A stretch of DNA of 64,000 bases from Candidatus Tepidiaquacellales bacterium UBA2330 (GTDB lineage: Bacteria; Bacteroidota; Ignavibacteria; Tepidaquicellales; Tepidaquicellaceae): NCBI GenBank assembly GCA_002344965.1, contig DDUU01000011.1, positions 139,468-203,467 of the forward strand, in the 5' to 3' direction. Below, one piece after another: positions 8,738-16,948 of this stretch; the first letter of the stretch is position 1, and every line of letters starts with the position of its first letter. Under the pieces are notes generated by a model, which was not told where the DNA came from, did not search any database, and worked only from the letters and a program-made list of their open reading frames with translations. Made by a program: the position numbers and the translations under genes.

Positions 8738-10111
8738 ATGAAAAGTAACTACACAATTAATTCCTTGAAGATTTTTTCCAGGTTTGCTTTTATAATTATT
8801 GCCATTATTCTGTTAACTGCAGGCAGTAATTTAAGAAGCACTACTCACACTATTTTAGTTCAGGATTTTTCATTTTCCCCTGCAAATCTTAATGTCAGTG
8901 TTGGCGATACTGTAAAGTTTCAATGGGTTAACGGATTTCATACCACAATCTGTAACGGTGTATTTCCCGGTACTTCTCTGCCAAACGGCGCAGCATCATG
9001 GAATACGGAAATCAGCAGCGGTAATGCAGTATTCTTTTACAGAGTTACAACAGCCGGAACATACAATTATAAATGCGAACCGCATGCGCCTGATATGGGC
9101 GGAACATTTACAGCTTCTGCCGGCGGAGGAAGCATATTACTGACAGAAAACTTTAACTACCCTGTAGGAGATTCACTCGGCGCGCACGGATGGGTTTCAT
9201 TCAGCGGCGGAGCAACAAATTATCTTGCTGTAACTTCACCCGGTCTTGTTTATTCAGGTTATCCATTATCAAATATAGGTAATGCTACAACAGTTTTAAC
9301 AAACGGACAGGATGCATACAAGAATTTCTCATCGTCTGATTCTACCGGTAATCTGTATATTTCATTTATGGTCAATGTCACATCTATTCAGGCAGCTGGA
9401 GATTATTTCACTGCATTATTACCGCCTAACAGCACTACATTGTATAATGCTCGCTTTTATGTAAGAGATACAGCCGGTTTCAGATTCGGATTAAGTAAAT
9501 CAACGGCAGCATCCGGCGGAATATTTTATACTCAGGATACATATTCTCTTAATACAACTTATCTGGTAGTGTTAAAAGTAAAAAGAAATCCGGGAACTGC
9601 TGATGATGAATTCAGTGCTTTTATTTTTTCAAGCGGAATACCATCGACAGAACCAGTAACACCGAGTATCGGACCAGTTACGGGAACTACTACAGATAAT
9701 ACAATAGGCAGAATTGCTTTGAGACAGGGAAGTTCTGCAAATGCCGGAGTGGAAATAGTTGATGGTATTCAGGTTTCCAAAAACTGGAGTGACTTTGCAA
9801 CATCAATTACAAATTATGAAAATATAGTTTCGGACAGTTATGAATTATATCAGAATTATCCAAATCCATTCAATCCGGTTACATCGATAAAATTTAATAT
9901 TGCTGAAAAAGGATTTGTAAATCTTACGGTCTTTGATGCATTGGGAAAAGAAGTTCAGACACTTGTAAATGATTCTAAAGAATCCGGACTTTATACAGTC
10001 AGATTTAACGGTAACAACCTGAATTCCGGTATGTATTTTTACAGACTTACATATTCAGGAAGCAACGGCAGGACTTTTACAGAGACAAAAAAATTGTTAC
10101 TTTTAAAATAG
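8738..10111 (+). CDS. Secreted cupredoxin-GDSLGAHGW fusion with T9SS sorting domain
   Basis: I start at the ATG at 8738; an in-frame TTG lies two codons upstream. An N-terminal hydrophobic segment (about residues 15-29) is followed by a plastocyanin-like cupredoxin domain (about 35-128). Its type I copper ligands are visible: His68 in GFHTTIC, Cys113, His116 and Met120 in YKCEPHAPDMGG. Residues about 133-350 are the same beta-rich domain as in the genes at 4391 and 5943 (NYPVGDSLGAHGW, SPGLVYSGYPLSNIGNA). The C-terminus is a T9SS sorting domain (YQNYPNPFNPVTSIKF, TKKLLLLK). Probable role: surface-attached copper protein, perhaps for electron transfer; the partner is unknown. A degenerate cupredoxin paralogue follows immediately. 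Confidence 0.85.
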   Translation: MKSNYTINSLKIFSRFAFIIIAIILLTAGSNLRSTTHTILVQDFSFSPANLNVSVGDTVKFQWVNGFHTTICNGVFPGTSLPNGAASWNTEISSGNAVFFYRVTTAGTYNYKCEPHAPDMGGTFTASAGGGSILLTENFNYPVGDSLGAHGWVSFSGGATNYLAVTSPGLVYSGYPLSNIGNATTVLTNGQDAYKNFSSSDSTGNLYISFMVNVTSIQAAGDYFTALLPPNSTTLYNARFYVRDTAGFRFGLSKSTAASGGIFYTQDTYSLNTTYLVVLKVKRNPGTADDEFSAFIFSSGIPSTEPVTPSIGPVTGTTTDNTIGRIALRQGSSANAGVEIVDGIQVSKNWSDFATSITNYENIVSDSYELYQNYPNPFNPVTSIKFNIAEKGFVNLTVFDALGKEVQTLVNDSKESGLYTVRFNGNNLNSGMYFYRLTYSGSNGRTFTETKKLLLLK

Positions 10112-10124
10112 CAAATCTATAACA

Positions 10125-11093
10125 CTGAAAATCAGATTTAAAATATTATTCGTTCTGTTGTTTTTTTCAGACTGCGTATTTACTCCGGTAAATGCGCATT
10201 CTGAATCTGTAATAATTAATGTTAGTAACAGCGGTATATCGCAGGTAGCAGCTAACGTAGTTACCGGTGACACAGTGAAGTGGAGATTGAACAGTTCCGG
10301 AGAATTCAGAATTCTCTGCGGTGACAATATTCCCGGCACTTCCGTTCCTGCCGGAGCATCATATTTTAATTTCACTTTGAATGAAAATTCTCCTGAATTT
10401 ATATATGTAGTTAAGATCAAAGGTGAATATAATTACAAATTTCTGAATAACACAAATGAAATCAGATGTAAAATATATGCAGTTTCTCCGTTACCGGTTG
10501 AGCTCACGGATTTTGTTGCAACTACTATAAAAAATGAAGTAATTTTAGACTGGAGCACATCAGGTGAAATTAATAATGACAGATTTGAAGTTCAGAGAAT
10601 TGAAATTACCGATATGCCTGATTACAATCCCGAAAATCTCATCTTCAATACAATCGCGGTAATAAACGGAAACGGAAATTCAAATGAAATACATCACTAT
10701 AAATATACTGACAGACATTTAAAATCAGGTGTATTCCTTTACAGATTAAAGCAGATTGATTTCAACAGCAATTTTCTTTATCATTTGCTCTCTGATGAGA
10801 TTGTGATCGGAATACCGGTGAAATTTACTCTGAGTCAGAATTTTCCAAACCCCTTTAATCCTTCGACTAAAATCGGATTTGAAATTCCTGAAGAGGGTAA
10901 AGTCAGTCTGGTTTTATACAATTCAGCGGGCAGAGAATTGAGTCCTATTCAGAATGCTGATCTGAATGCGGGATATCATTATGTTGATTTTAACGGAGCT
11001 GATCTTCCAAGCGGTATATATTTTTACAGGATTACATACAGCTCTCCCAACTTTTTAAAAACAATAACGAAGAAAATGACTCTTCTTAAATAG
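10125..11093 (+). CDS. T9SS-sorted protein with a copper-free cupredoxin-like domain; non-ATG start
   Basis: The first conventional start candidate in this frame is TTG at 10158, but that would cut the signal peptide. The frame is open back to 10107. It encodes a full signal sequence (KIRFKILFVLLFFSDCVF, then TPVNA) if translation begins at CTG 10125, 13 bases after the preceding stop. After the signal, residues about 30-120 align with the cupredoxin of the upstream gene (TGDTVKW, IPGTSVPAGAS, GEYNYK), yet all four copper ligands are replaced: YNYKFLNNTNEIRC stands where the neighbour has YNYKCEPHAPDM. An FN3-like segment (LPVELTDFVATT, YRLKQIDFNSNFLY) and a T9SS sorting domain (SQNFPNPFNPSTKIGF, KKMTLLK) follow. 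Likely co-transcribed with the cupredoxin gene. Confidence 0.75.
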   Translation: MKIRFKILFVLLFFSDCVFTPVNAHSESVIINVSNSGISQVAANVVTGDTVKWRLNSSGEFRILCGDNIPGTSVPAGASYFNFTLNENSPEFIYVVKIKGEYNYKFLNNTNEIRCKIYAVSPLPVELTDFVATTIKNEVILDWSTSGEINNDRFEVQRIEITDMPDYNPENLIFNTIAVINGNGNSNEIHHYKYTDRHLKSGVFLYRLKQIDFNSNFLYHLLSDEIVIGIPVKFTLSQNFPNPFNPSTKIGFEIPEEGKVSLVLYNSAGRELSPIQNADLNAGYHYVDFNGADLPSGIYFYRITYSSPNFLKTITKKMTLLK

Positions 11094-11118
11094 TAAGCAT
11101 TTAAGATACTTTGATACT

Positions 11119-11152
11119 AAGAGAATTCAATTTCATTGCATTCTCTTTTTTT
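11119..11152 (+). terminator. Rho-independent terminator
   Basis: Stem AAGAGAAT/ATTCTCTT, extended by an inner CAAT/ATTG pairing across one mismatch, followed by a run of T. It ends the secreted-protein block, 25 bases after the last stop. Confidence 0.8.
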
Positions 11153-11160
11153 ATTGTTAA

Positions 11161-11191
11161 AAAAAAATCTCTGAAAAATATTCAGAGATTT
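11161..11191 (-). terminator. Terminator of the minus-strand tRNA-Ser gene
   Basis: On the minus strand the stem AAATCTCTGA/TCAGAGATTT is followed by a T run, just after the 3' end of tRNA-Ser. Confidence 0.8.
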
Positions 11192-11195
11192 TATG

Positions 11196-11284
11196 CGGAA
11201 GGGGAGAGATTCGAACTCTCGGTACAGTTTGACCCGTACGACGGTTTAGCAAACCGTTGGTTTCAGCCACTCACCCACCCTTCC
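11196..11284 (-). tRNA. tRNA-Ser (GCT)
   Basis: An 89-nt class II tRNA on the minus strand. Acceptor GGAAGGG pairs with CCCTTCC; the discriminator is G. The anticodon loop TTGCTAA sits on a 5-bp stem ACGGT/ACCGT, giving anticodon GCT for AGC/AGU serine codons. A long variable arm is present and the T loop is TTCGAAT. CCA is not encoded. Confidence 0.95.
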
Positions 11285-11348
11285 TGATGTGAAACAAAAA
11301 TAACGTAACAAATATATTGCTTTAATCTTGTGAATTCAATGAAAGAAA

Positions 11349-12719
11349 TTATTTCATTGAAGTTATATCACTGTAAACAACAAATATCATAAAAGCAATT
11401 AAAATGGCAAACCCGACATTCTGTAATACAAGCTGCACTTTATACGGCACAGGTTTTCTAACTATCCCTTCATAAAGCAGAAGCATAAAATGACCTCCGT
11501 CAAGAGCAGGGAAGGGAAGTATATTAATAACCGCTAAAGATATTGAAAGTAATGCCAGAAAACCAAGGAATGTATAAATTCCCCCTTCTGCTGACTGCGC
11601 GGAAACCTGCGCGATCTTAATCGGACCGCCTATAGCTTTTTTAAAAGCAATTTCACCTTTAAATATTTTAGCGATTGTTTTAAAAAATAATTCAATTCCC
11701 ATATAATACATATCATTCACTGCTTTTGGCACAGCAGTTATAATATTATATTTTAATTCTTTTACCGGACCTGTATAATTTGCTGCAATCATTATTCCGA
11801 TTGTTGAATCAGAGGAAGGAGTAATATTACACTTTAAAACCTCGCCATTTCTTTTCCAGCTTAGTTCATTTTCAGAATTTGCATTTGATTTGATTAGATC
11901 AGTCAGCTGCTGGGGGTTAATAATTTCAATATCGTTAAAACCGGTAATGACATCACCTTTTTGCAAACCGCATTTATCCGCCGGCATACCTGATATGATA
12001 TCATTAATTTCAGGTCTGTATCCTTCGGCATAAATTCCAAATGATCTTTCCGTCAGATCACCTGTTTTGTCTTTCGGAACTGAAATTAATTTATTTTCAC
12101 CGCCTCTGCTAACTAGAAAATCAAGATGCTCGCCCAGATTATCAAGATAAAGTTTTGTCTGAACATCTTCCCAGGACTCAACTTTGTTGTTATTGATAAA
12201 CAGTATTTTATCTCCCGGTTTTAGCTCTGAGGCTGCTGCGGGAGTATTTAATCCGATATAGCCAATAGTTGTAGTATCAGTTAATGTTTTACCTTTTATA
12301 AGTGTTAAAGAGTAAAAAATTATAAAAGCCAGAAGAAAATTCATAATTACGCCTGCAGTAATGACGATCATTCTTTTCCATACCGGTTTGGCTCTGTATT
12401 CCCATGGCTGCGGATCTTTATTTATGAATTCCTTATCCATGCTTTCATCAATCATGCCTGAAACTTTAACATATCCGCCGATCGGGAAAGCGCAGATCCT
12501 GTAATCAGTTTTATCTCCTAAGATTACATCATCACTTAAAGATCCAAATGTAAATCCATTAACCTTATTATAACCGAAGAGTCTGTATCCTATCCCAAGC
12601 GCAAATACTTCCGCTCTCATTCCTGTCATTCTGGCAGCTATAAAGTGACCGAATTCATGAATGAAAACAAGTATTCCGATTACGATAAGAAAGTAAAATG
12701 TTGTGCTTAAAAATTCCAT
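11349..12719 (-). CDS. rseP: RIP metalloprotease (site-2 protease)
   Basis: Intramembrane zinc protease that releases cytoplasmic parts of membrane proteins, classically anti-sigma factors, in regulated intramembrane proteolysis. 456 aa, the usual length. The zinc motif HEFGH is at residues 21-25 in the first transmembrane helix. PDZ domains lie in the periplasmic part (roughly 150-310; PGDKILFINNNKVESWEDVQ, KGDVITGFNDIEI). The third zinc-ligand motif PALDGGHF is near residue 400, and a final membrane helix closes the protein. It lies downstream of dxr on the same strand, as in many bacteria, and in the same strand block as an ECF sigma/anti-sigma pair. Assignment is secure; its substrate here is inferred. 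Confidence 0.95.
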   Translation of the reverse strand: MEFLSTTFYFLIVIGILVFIHEFGHFIAARMTGMRAEVFALGIGYRLFGYNKVNGFTFGSLSDDVILGDKTDYRICAFPIGGYVKVSGMIDESMDKEFINKDPQPWEYRAKPVWKRMIVITAGVIMNFLLAFIIFYSLTLIKGKTLTDTTTIGYIGLNTPAAASELKPGDKILFINNNKVESWEDVQTKLYLDNLGEHLDFLVSRGGENKLISVPKDKTGDLTERSFGIYAEGYRPEINDIISGMPADKCGLQKGDVITGFNDIEIINPQQLTDLIKSNANSENELSWKRNGEVLKCNITPSSDSTIGIMIAANYTGPVKELKYNIITAVPKAVNDMYYMGIELFFKTIAKIFKGEIAFKKAIGGPIKIAQVSAQSAEGGIYTFLGFLALLSISLAVINILPFPALDGGHFMLLLYEGIVRKPVPYKVQLVLQNVGFAILIAFMIFVVYSDITSMK

Positions 12720-12776
12720 AATTATCTTAAACTTATAAGATAAAATTAATTAATTAAAAATTAGAGTTAAAAAAAA

Positions 12777-13949
12777 CTACTTAGAATAAAATTTTTGTTT
12801 TTCTTTAATCTTTCTCCGTACTGATTCATCTGTTTCAGTAATATTTTCAAGACTCAGCTCATTATTATCATTAAAATTATTTAAAGCCGACTCAATTAGT
12901 TCAGGTATTTCGGTAAAGCTTAATTCTTTGTTTAAAAATAGTTCGACAGCTACTTCATTTGCAGCATTTAAAACAGTCGGATAAATCCCGCCGGAGTTCA
13001 ATGATTCCATTGCAAGTTTCAGGCATTTAAATTTTTCATAATCCGGTGGCTCAAATGTGAGATTAAAAGGATTACTGAAATCCATTTTAGGGAAATTATT
13101 AACTACTCTGTCCGGAAAAGTTAAAGCAAATTGTATAGGCAGTTTCATATCCGGAATACCAAGCTGCGCAATAACAGATCCGTCAATAAATTCTACCATT
13201 GAATGAATAACTGACTGTTTATGTATAACAACTGATATCTGTGAAGGCAAAAGATTGAAAAGCCATTTAGCTTCAATAATTTCAAGTCCTTTGTTCATCA
13301 TTGTTGCAGAATCGATGGTGATTTTTTTACCCATAATCCAGTTTGGATGAGCTAACGCGTCATTAACAGACACATGTTTTAGTTCTTCAGCTGTTTTGTT
13401 TAAAAACGGACCGCCTGATGCAGTAAGTATAATTCCCGATACATTATTCATTTTTTCTCCGGTCAGACACTGAAAAATAGCAGAGTGTTCGCTGTCAATG
13501 GGGATCAATGTGGCTGAATACTTTTTAATTAGTTTGTTTACAATTTCTCCGCCAACCACCAGTGTTTCTTTATTTGCAAGAGCGATTCTTCTGTCTTTTT
13601 TAATGGCGTTGATAGTAGGTTCAAGACCGGCAATACCTACAAGTGAAGAAATGAGTACAGTAAAATCATCACGTTCAGATAATTCTAACAAACCTTTTCT
13701 TCCTTTGAAAATTTCCAGATTCTTAAAATTATTCCGGGAAATAAACTTTTCACAACTTAATTCATCGGTAATAGCAACTCCTTTAGGCGAATATTTTCTG
13801 ATTTGTTCTGAAAGTATATCAATACTTGAATTTGTTGTAAGGTAGGTTACGGAAAAATCTAATCCATTGTTGTTAAGATTGTCTATTACTTCAAGAGAAT
13901 TACTTCCTATTGATCCGGTAGAGCCGAAGATGCAAACTTTTTCTGACAT
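12777..13949 (-). CDS. dxr: 1-deoxy-D-xylulose-5-phosphate reductoisomerase
   Basis: Converts DXP to 2-C-methyl-D-erythritol-4-phosphate with NADPH, the committed step of the MEP isoprenoid pathway; cytoplasmic. 390 aa, normal length. The N-terminal Rossmann motif GSTGSIGSNSLEV is at residues 9-21. ANKETLVVGGE and the metal-binding PIDSEHSAIFQCL lie mid-protein, followed by the active-site region TASGGPF, HPNWIMGKKITIDSATMMNK and the C-terminal helical domain. The MEP-pathway partner dxs lies about 5 kb away on the other strand, at 19136. Confidence 0.96.
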   Translation of the reverse strand: MSEKVCIFGSTGSIGSNSLEVIDNLNNNGLDFSVTYLTTNSSIDILSEQIRKYSPKGVAITDELSCEKFISRNNFKNLEIFKGRKGLLELSERDDFTVLISSLVGIAGLEPTINAIKKDRRIALANKETLVVGGEIVNKLIKKYSATLIPIDSEHSAIFQCLTGEKMNNVSGIILTASGGPFLNKTAEELKHVSVNDALAHPNWIMGKKITIDSATMMNKGLEIIEAKWLFNLLPSQISVVIHKQSVIHSMVEFIDGSVIAQLGIPDMKLPIQFALTFPDRVVNNFPKMDFSNPFNLTFEPPDYEKFKCLKLAMESLNSGGIYPTVLNAANEVAVELFLNKELSFTEIPELIESALNNFNDNNELSLENITETDESVRRKIKEKQKFYSK

Positions 13950-13969
13950 TAATATAGTAAAAACAAAAT

Positions 13970-14007
13970 AAAAATAAAAAACTCAAGAAACAGAATTCTT
14001 GAGTTTT
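13970..14007 (-). terminator. Terminator after the TlpA-like gene
   Basis: An inverted repeat (stem AAAACTCAAGAA/TTCTTGAGTTTT, 13978-14007) on the minus strand is followed by TTATTTTTATTTT. It separates the sigma/anti-sigma/TlpA transcript from dxr-rseP, though it may be leaky. Confidence 0.75.
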
Positions 14008-14036
14008 AAAATATATTTATTATTATAAAAATAAAA

Positions 14037-14693
14037 TTAATTTAGATATTTATTGATAATTTTTAGAAAGTCATCTTTCTTACGGGATCCGATAATTGTT
14101 TCTGCGATTTTTCCGTTTTTATCTATTATAAAAGTAGTTGGAACTGCTTCAATGTTTTCACCTGTAGCTTCTCCGAATGCATCTACTACTTCCTGATTCC
14201 CATCCAGTATAGTATATTTAACCGGATTAGTTTTCAAAAAGTCACTGACTTTGGCTGATTTTTCCTGCTGAAAAACATTCATGCCGATCATTCTGAAATT
14301 TTTTGATTTAAGCTCTTCCGAAATGCTTGAAAGATCAGGCATTTCCTTTATGCAAGGTCCGCACCATGTAGCCCAGAAATTCAGAAGAATAACATTTCCC
14401 TTCAGGTCATTAAGCGAAGCTTTTTTTCCGTCTTCTGTCCAGGTTACGTTTGGGGAAACTTTTTTACCTGCTGATTTTTCTACTGATTCAACTATAAAAA
14501 GATCAGTATTTGAAACTGTCTTTACTGAATTATCTGTGGATGTGGTTTTATTTTCAACTGTTTTTGATTCTTTGGAGTCTTTATACTTTTTATCTGAAAC
14601 TTCTTTTTCAGAAGCATCTTTGCTGCATGATGCAACAATAAACAATAGGAATAAAAAATTAAAACTTAAAAAATATTTCTTCATTATATACAT
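14037..14693 (-). CDS. TlpA/ResA-like thioredoxin-fold lipoprotein
   Basis: Membrane-anchored thiol-disulfide oxidoreductase of the AhpC/TSA-TlpA family, facing the periplasm. A lipoprotein signal ends in a lipobox with Cys (FLFLLFIVASC). A Lys/Ser/Asp-rich linker (about 25-75) follows, then the thioredoxin fold with catalytic WATWCGPCIKEMP. The cis-Pro region AVPTTFIIDKNGKI is near the C-terminus. ATG at 14693 abuts the stop of the anti-sigma gene; ATG at 14684 (MKKYFLSFNF) gives the more typical signal and may be the true start. Probably co-transcribed with the sigma/anti-sigma pair, suggesting an envelope or redox stress role (inference). Confidence 0.88.
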   Translation of the reverse strand: MYIMKKYFLSFNFLFLLFIVASCSKDASEKEVSDKKYKDSKESKTVENKTTSTDNSVKTVSNTDLFIVESVEKSAGKKVSPNVTWTEDGKKASLNDLKGNVILLNFWATWCGPCIKEMPDLSSISEELKSKNFRMIGMNVFQQEKSAKVSDFLKTNPVKYTILDGNQEVVDAFGEATGENIEAVPTTFIIDKNGKIAETIIGSRKKDDFLKIINKYLN

Positions 14694-15647
14694 TTATTTT
14701 AATTTATAATTAGTGAGAGCTGTTTTTATTTCACTGGATTCCATTCCTGCAAGAGAAGAACAAATCACATTATCTTTTTGCCACATAACAGTAGAAGTAT
14801 TTTCCAGTTTATTAATACAGGTTATCCAGTTTTCTCCGCTGTTTAAAGCGCTTTTCACTTTATCACATATAATAATCTTATCGCTTCTCATTAACTTATT
14901 CATTGAAGCCTGAAACGTATATATATATTTATTTCCAGCTCTGTGAATGATATGAGCAATTTTTTCACCGTTAATTTCATTGCAGACTCCTCCGATTAAA
15001 ACAGCATCTTTAACATCAGGAATAAATACTCTAAAATCCAGATGTTTATTCATTTTTTCGGCTAACTCATCAGCATTTGCTGTTTCAAACTGTACATTAA
15101 CATTGCCTGATTGAAATTTATCAAAAGCTTCTCTGGAAATAGTAACAATATCATTTTTTGCATATTCAGAAACTGTTTCATTATCAATAAGAAAGCTATT
15201 AATGGCGAAAGCAGAAACAACAAGCAAAATGAAAATTACAGAAGCGTATGCAAAATTTCTTTTGAGATTGGATTTTTGCTCGAGCATTCTGTGATTTATA
15301 AAACTTTCATTTTCTTTATTTGAATAAACTGAAGGTTTTATTGCAGTTTTTTTAATATAATCATCGATACTTTTTCCAATATTTGTGTAGAGATAAAGAG
15401 GGGTTTCTATTTTTTCCCCAAGTCTGGATTTACATAATTCTTTTACGGATTTTTCAAGTTCATATCTGTTTTTGTAATTCTGATCTTTTTCTATCAGCTC
15501 TTTAATTTGATTTAACTCATTCTCATCTTTAATTTCATTGTCAATATAAGATGTTATGAGTTCATAATTTAAATCTGAATTTTTCTGATTTGAATCATCA
15601 GGAGGGTCAAGTTCAGAATTGGCCGGGTTGTTTGGAGTATCAGACAT
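14694..15647 (-). CDS. Membrane anti-sigma factor (putative)
   Basis: 317 aa, lying just downstream of the ECF sigma gene on the same strand. Residues about 25-90 (NYELITSYIDNEIKDENEL, then EKDQNYKNRYELEKSVKEL) have the anti-sigma domain layout of the zf-HC2 family, but the HxxxCxxC zinc ligands are absent. One transmembrane helix (FAYASVIFILLVVSAFAINS, about 130-150) separates this cytoplasmic part from a periplasmic domain of about 160 residues with no assigned family. Position next to the sigma factor plus this topology support the call; sequence family evidence alone is weak. It could be a substrate for the RseP homologue at 11349. Confidence 0.7.
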   Translation of the reverse strand: MSDTPNNPANSELDPPDDSNQKNSDLNYELITSYIDNEIKDENELNQIKELIEKDQNYKNRYELEKSVKELCKSRLGEKIETPLYLYTNIGKSIDDYIKKTAIKPSVYSNKENESFINHRMLEQKSNLKRNFAYASVIFILLVVSAFAINSFLIDNETVSEYAKNDIVTISREAFDKFQSGNVNVQFETANADELAEKMNKHLDFRVFIPDVKDAVLIGGVCNEINGEKIAHIIHRAGNKYIYTFQASMNKLMRSDKIIICDKVKSALNSGENWITCINKLENTSTVMWQKDNVICSSLAGMESSEIKTALTNYKLK

Positions 15648-15692
15648 TTAAAAAAGTATAAAGTTTATATAATTGTCAATTTAATTTTAAAT

Positions 15693-16472
15693 TCATTTTA
15701 TTAGATTGTTTTCCACATCATAACCTCTTTTTCTTGCATATTCAAGAAGTTTCTGCTGTAAAACTTTTCTTCCTCTGTGCAATCTGCTTCTTACGGTACC
15801 TATAGGACACTGAACGAATTCAGCAATTTCTTCATAACTTAATCCTTCGAGATCACAAAGTATAACTACAGTTTTGAAGTCATCCTGAAGAGAATTTAAG
15901 GCTTTAAGAAGTTCATCATCGAGTAAATTCGAAAAAACCTTTTCCTGCAGATCAGTAGAATCTATCTTTGAAGATCTGATGTTATCAAAGAAGTTTTCTA
16001 TTTCCCCGTAGTCAACTTTCCCGGGTTCTTTTTGTCTCTTTCTGTACTTATTAATGAACAAATTTTTCATTATGCGGAACAGCCATGCTTTACAATTAGT
16101 TCCTTTCTCAAATTTATCAAAAAATCTGAAAGCTCTTAAAAAAGTTTCCTGTAAAAGATCGTCGGCATCAAGTTTATTTCCGGTTAATTTATAAGCATAG
16201 TTATGAATAATTCTCATATGAGGCATTGCTTCCGCATCAAAATCTTTTTTTCTTTTAAGTAATTCTTCCTCGGAAATTTCTTCGGCTATTTCTTCAGATA
16301 TTTCATCAGGATTTTCTTCAGATACATTATCAATGCTGTCAACGGAAACTTCGGACGAATCAGAAACATTATTCTCTTCCTTATCTTCAATCATACCGGA
16401 ATCTAATTCTTCATTTAGTTCGGTATTAAGGTCTGAAGTTTTATTCAACGGTTTTTCTTTAGAAGTTGCCAT
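15693..16472 (-). CDS. ECF-type RNA polymerase sigma factor with acidic N-terminal extension
   Basis: 259 aa, longer than the usual 170-200 for ECF sigma factors. Residues 1-75 are a very acidic, low-complexity extension (EEISEEIAEEISEEELL). Region 2 follows (AYKLTGNKLDADDLLQETFL, AWLFRIMKNLFINKYRKR) and then region 4 (LDDELLKALNSL, DLEGLSYEEIAEFVQCPIGT, VRSRLHRGRKVLQQKLLEYA). It directs RNA polymerase to a stress or envelope regulon. The gene precedes the putative anti-sigma factor by 45 bases. The acidic extension could occupy the DNA-binding surface as a built-in inhibitor (inference). Confidence 0.92.
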   Translation of the reverse strand: MATSKEKPLNKTSDLNTELNEELDSGMIEDKEENNVSDSSEVSVDSIDNVSEENPDEISEEIAEEISEEELLKRKKDFDAEAMPHMRIIHNYAYKLTGNKLDADDLLQETFLRAFRFFDKFEKGTNCKAWLFRIMKNLFINKYRKRQKEPGKVDYGEIENFFDNIRSSKIDSTDLQEKVFSNLLDDELLKALNSLQDDFKTVVILCDLEGLSYEEIAEFVQCPIGTVRSRLHRGRKVLQQKLLEYARKRGYDVENNLIK

Positions 16473-16649
16473 TTTTATAATTGAAATAAACTAATTATTA
16501 ATAGGATATAATACAATGAAAGAATTCCTTTCGAATAAATTCAATTTGAATACAAAATTATTATTTGTGAAAACTTTAAACTTAAAAGAAAATGAGTACA
16601 GAAAATTTTTAGAAATGTATCTATATGAATAATTAGATTATTGAAGAAG

Positions 16650-16722
16650 GGCGAGCAACGGGGCTCGAACCCGCGACATTCAGAACCACAATCTGACGCT
16701 CTGCCAACTGAGCTATGCTCGC
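16650..16722 (-). tRNA. tRNA-His (GTG)
   Basis: 73 nt on the minus strand. Acceptor GCGAGCA/TGCTCGC, discriminator C, and an encoded G at the -1 position (complement of base 16723), the tRNA-His identity pair. The anticodon loop TTGTGGT gives GTG. The T loop is TTCGAGC. No encoded CCA. Confidence 0.96.
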
Positions 16723-16784
16723 CGTTTTGTTTTACAAAATAACTTAATCTTATTTTTATTTCAATTCTTATTTTACCGGAATCA

Positions 16785-16815
16785 AATAAAAAAAAATCCC
16801 TGATTTCAGGGATTT
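16785..16815 (-). terminator. Terminator after tRNA-Asn
   Basis: On the minus strand the stem AAAATCCCTGA/TCAGGGATTTT is followed by a long T run, immediately after the tRNA-Asn 3' end. Confidence 0.8.
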
Positions 16816-16817
16816 TG

Positions 16818-16889
16818 CTCGACAGGCAGGACTTGAACCTGCAACCCTTCGGTTAACAGCCGAATGCTCCACCATTGAGCTACTGTCGA
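16818..16889 (-). tRNA. tRNA-Asn (GTT)
   Basis: 72 nt on the minus strand. Acceptor TCGACAG/CTGTCGA, discriminator G, D stem GCTC/GAGC, anticodon loop CTGTTAA giving GTT, T loop TTCAAGT. No encoded CCA. Confidence 0.96.
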
Positions 16890-16948
16890 ATAAAACACAA
16901 ATATAAATACAACATCATTTTTAATCAATGAAGAAATGAAGAATATTT

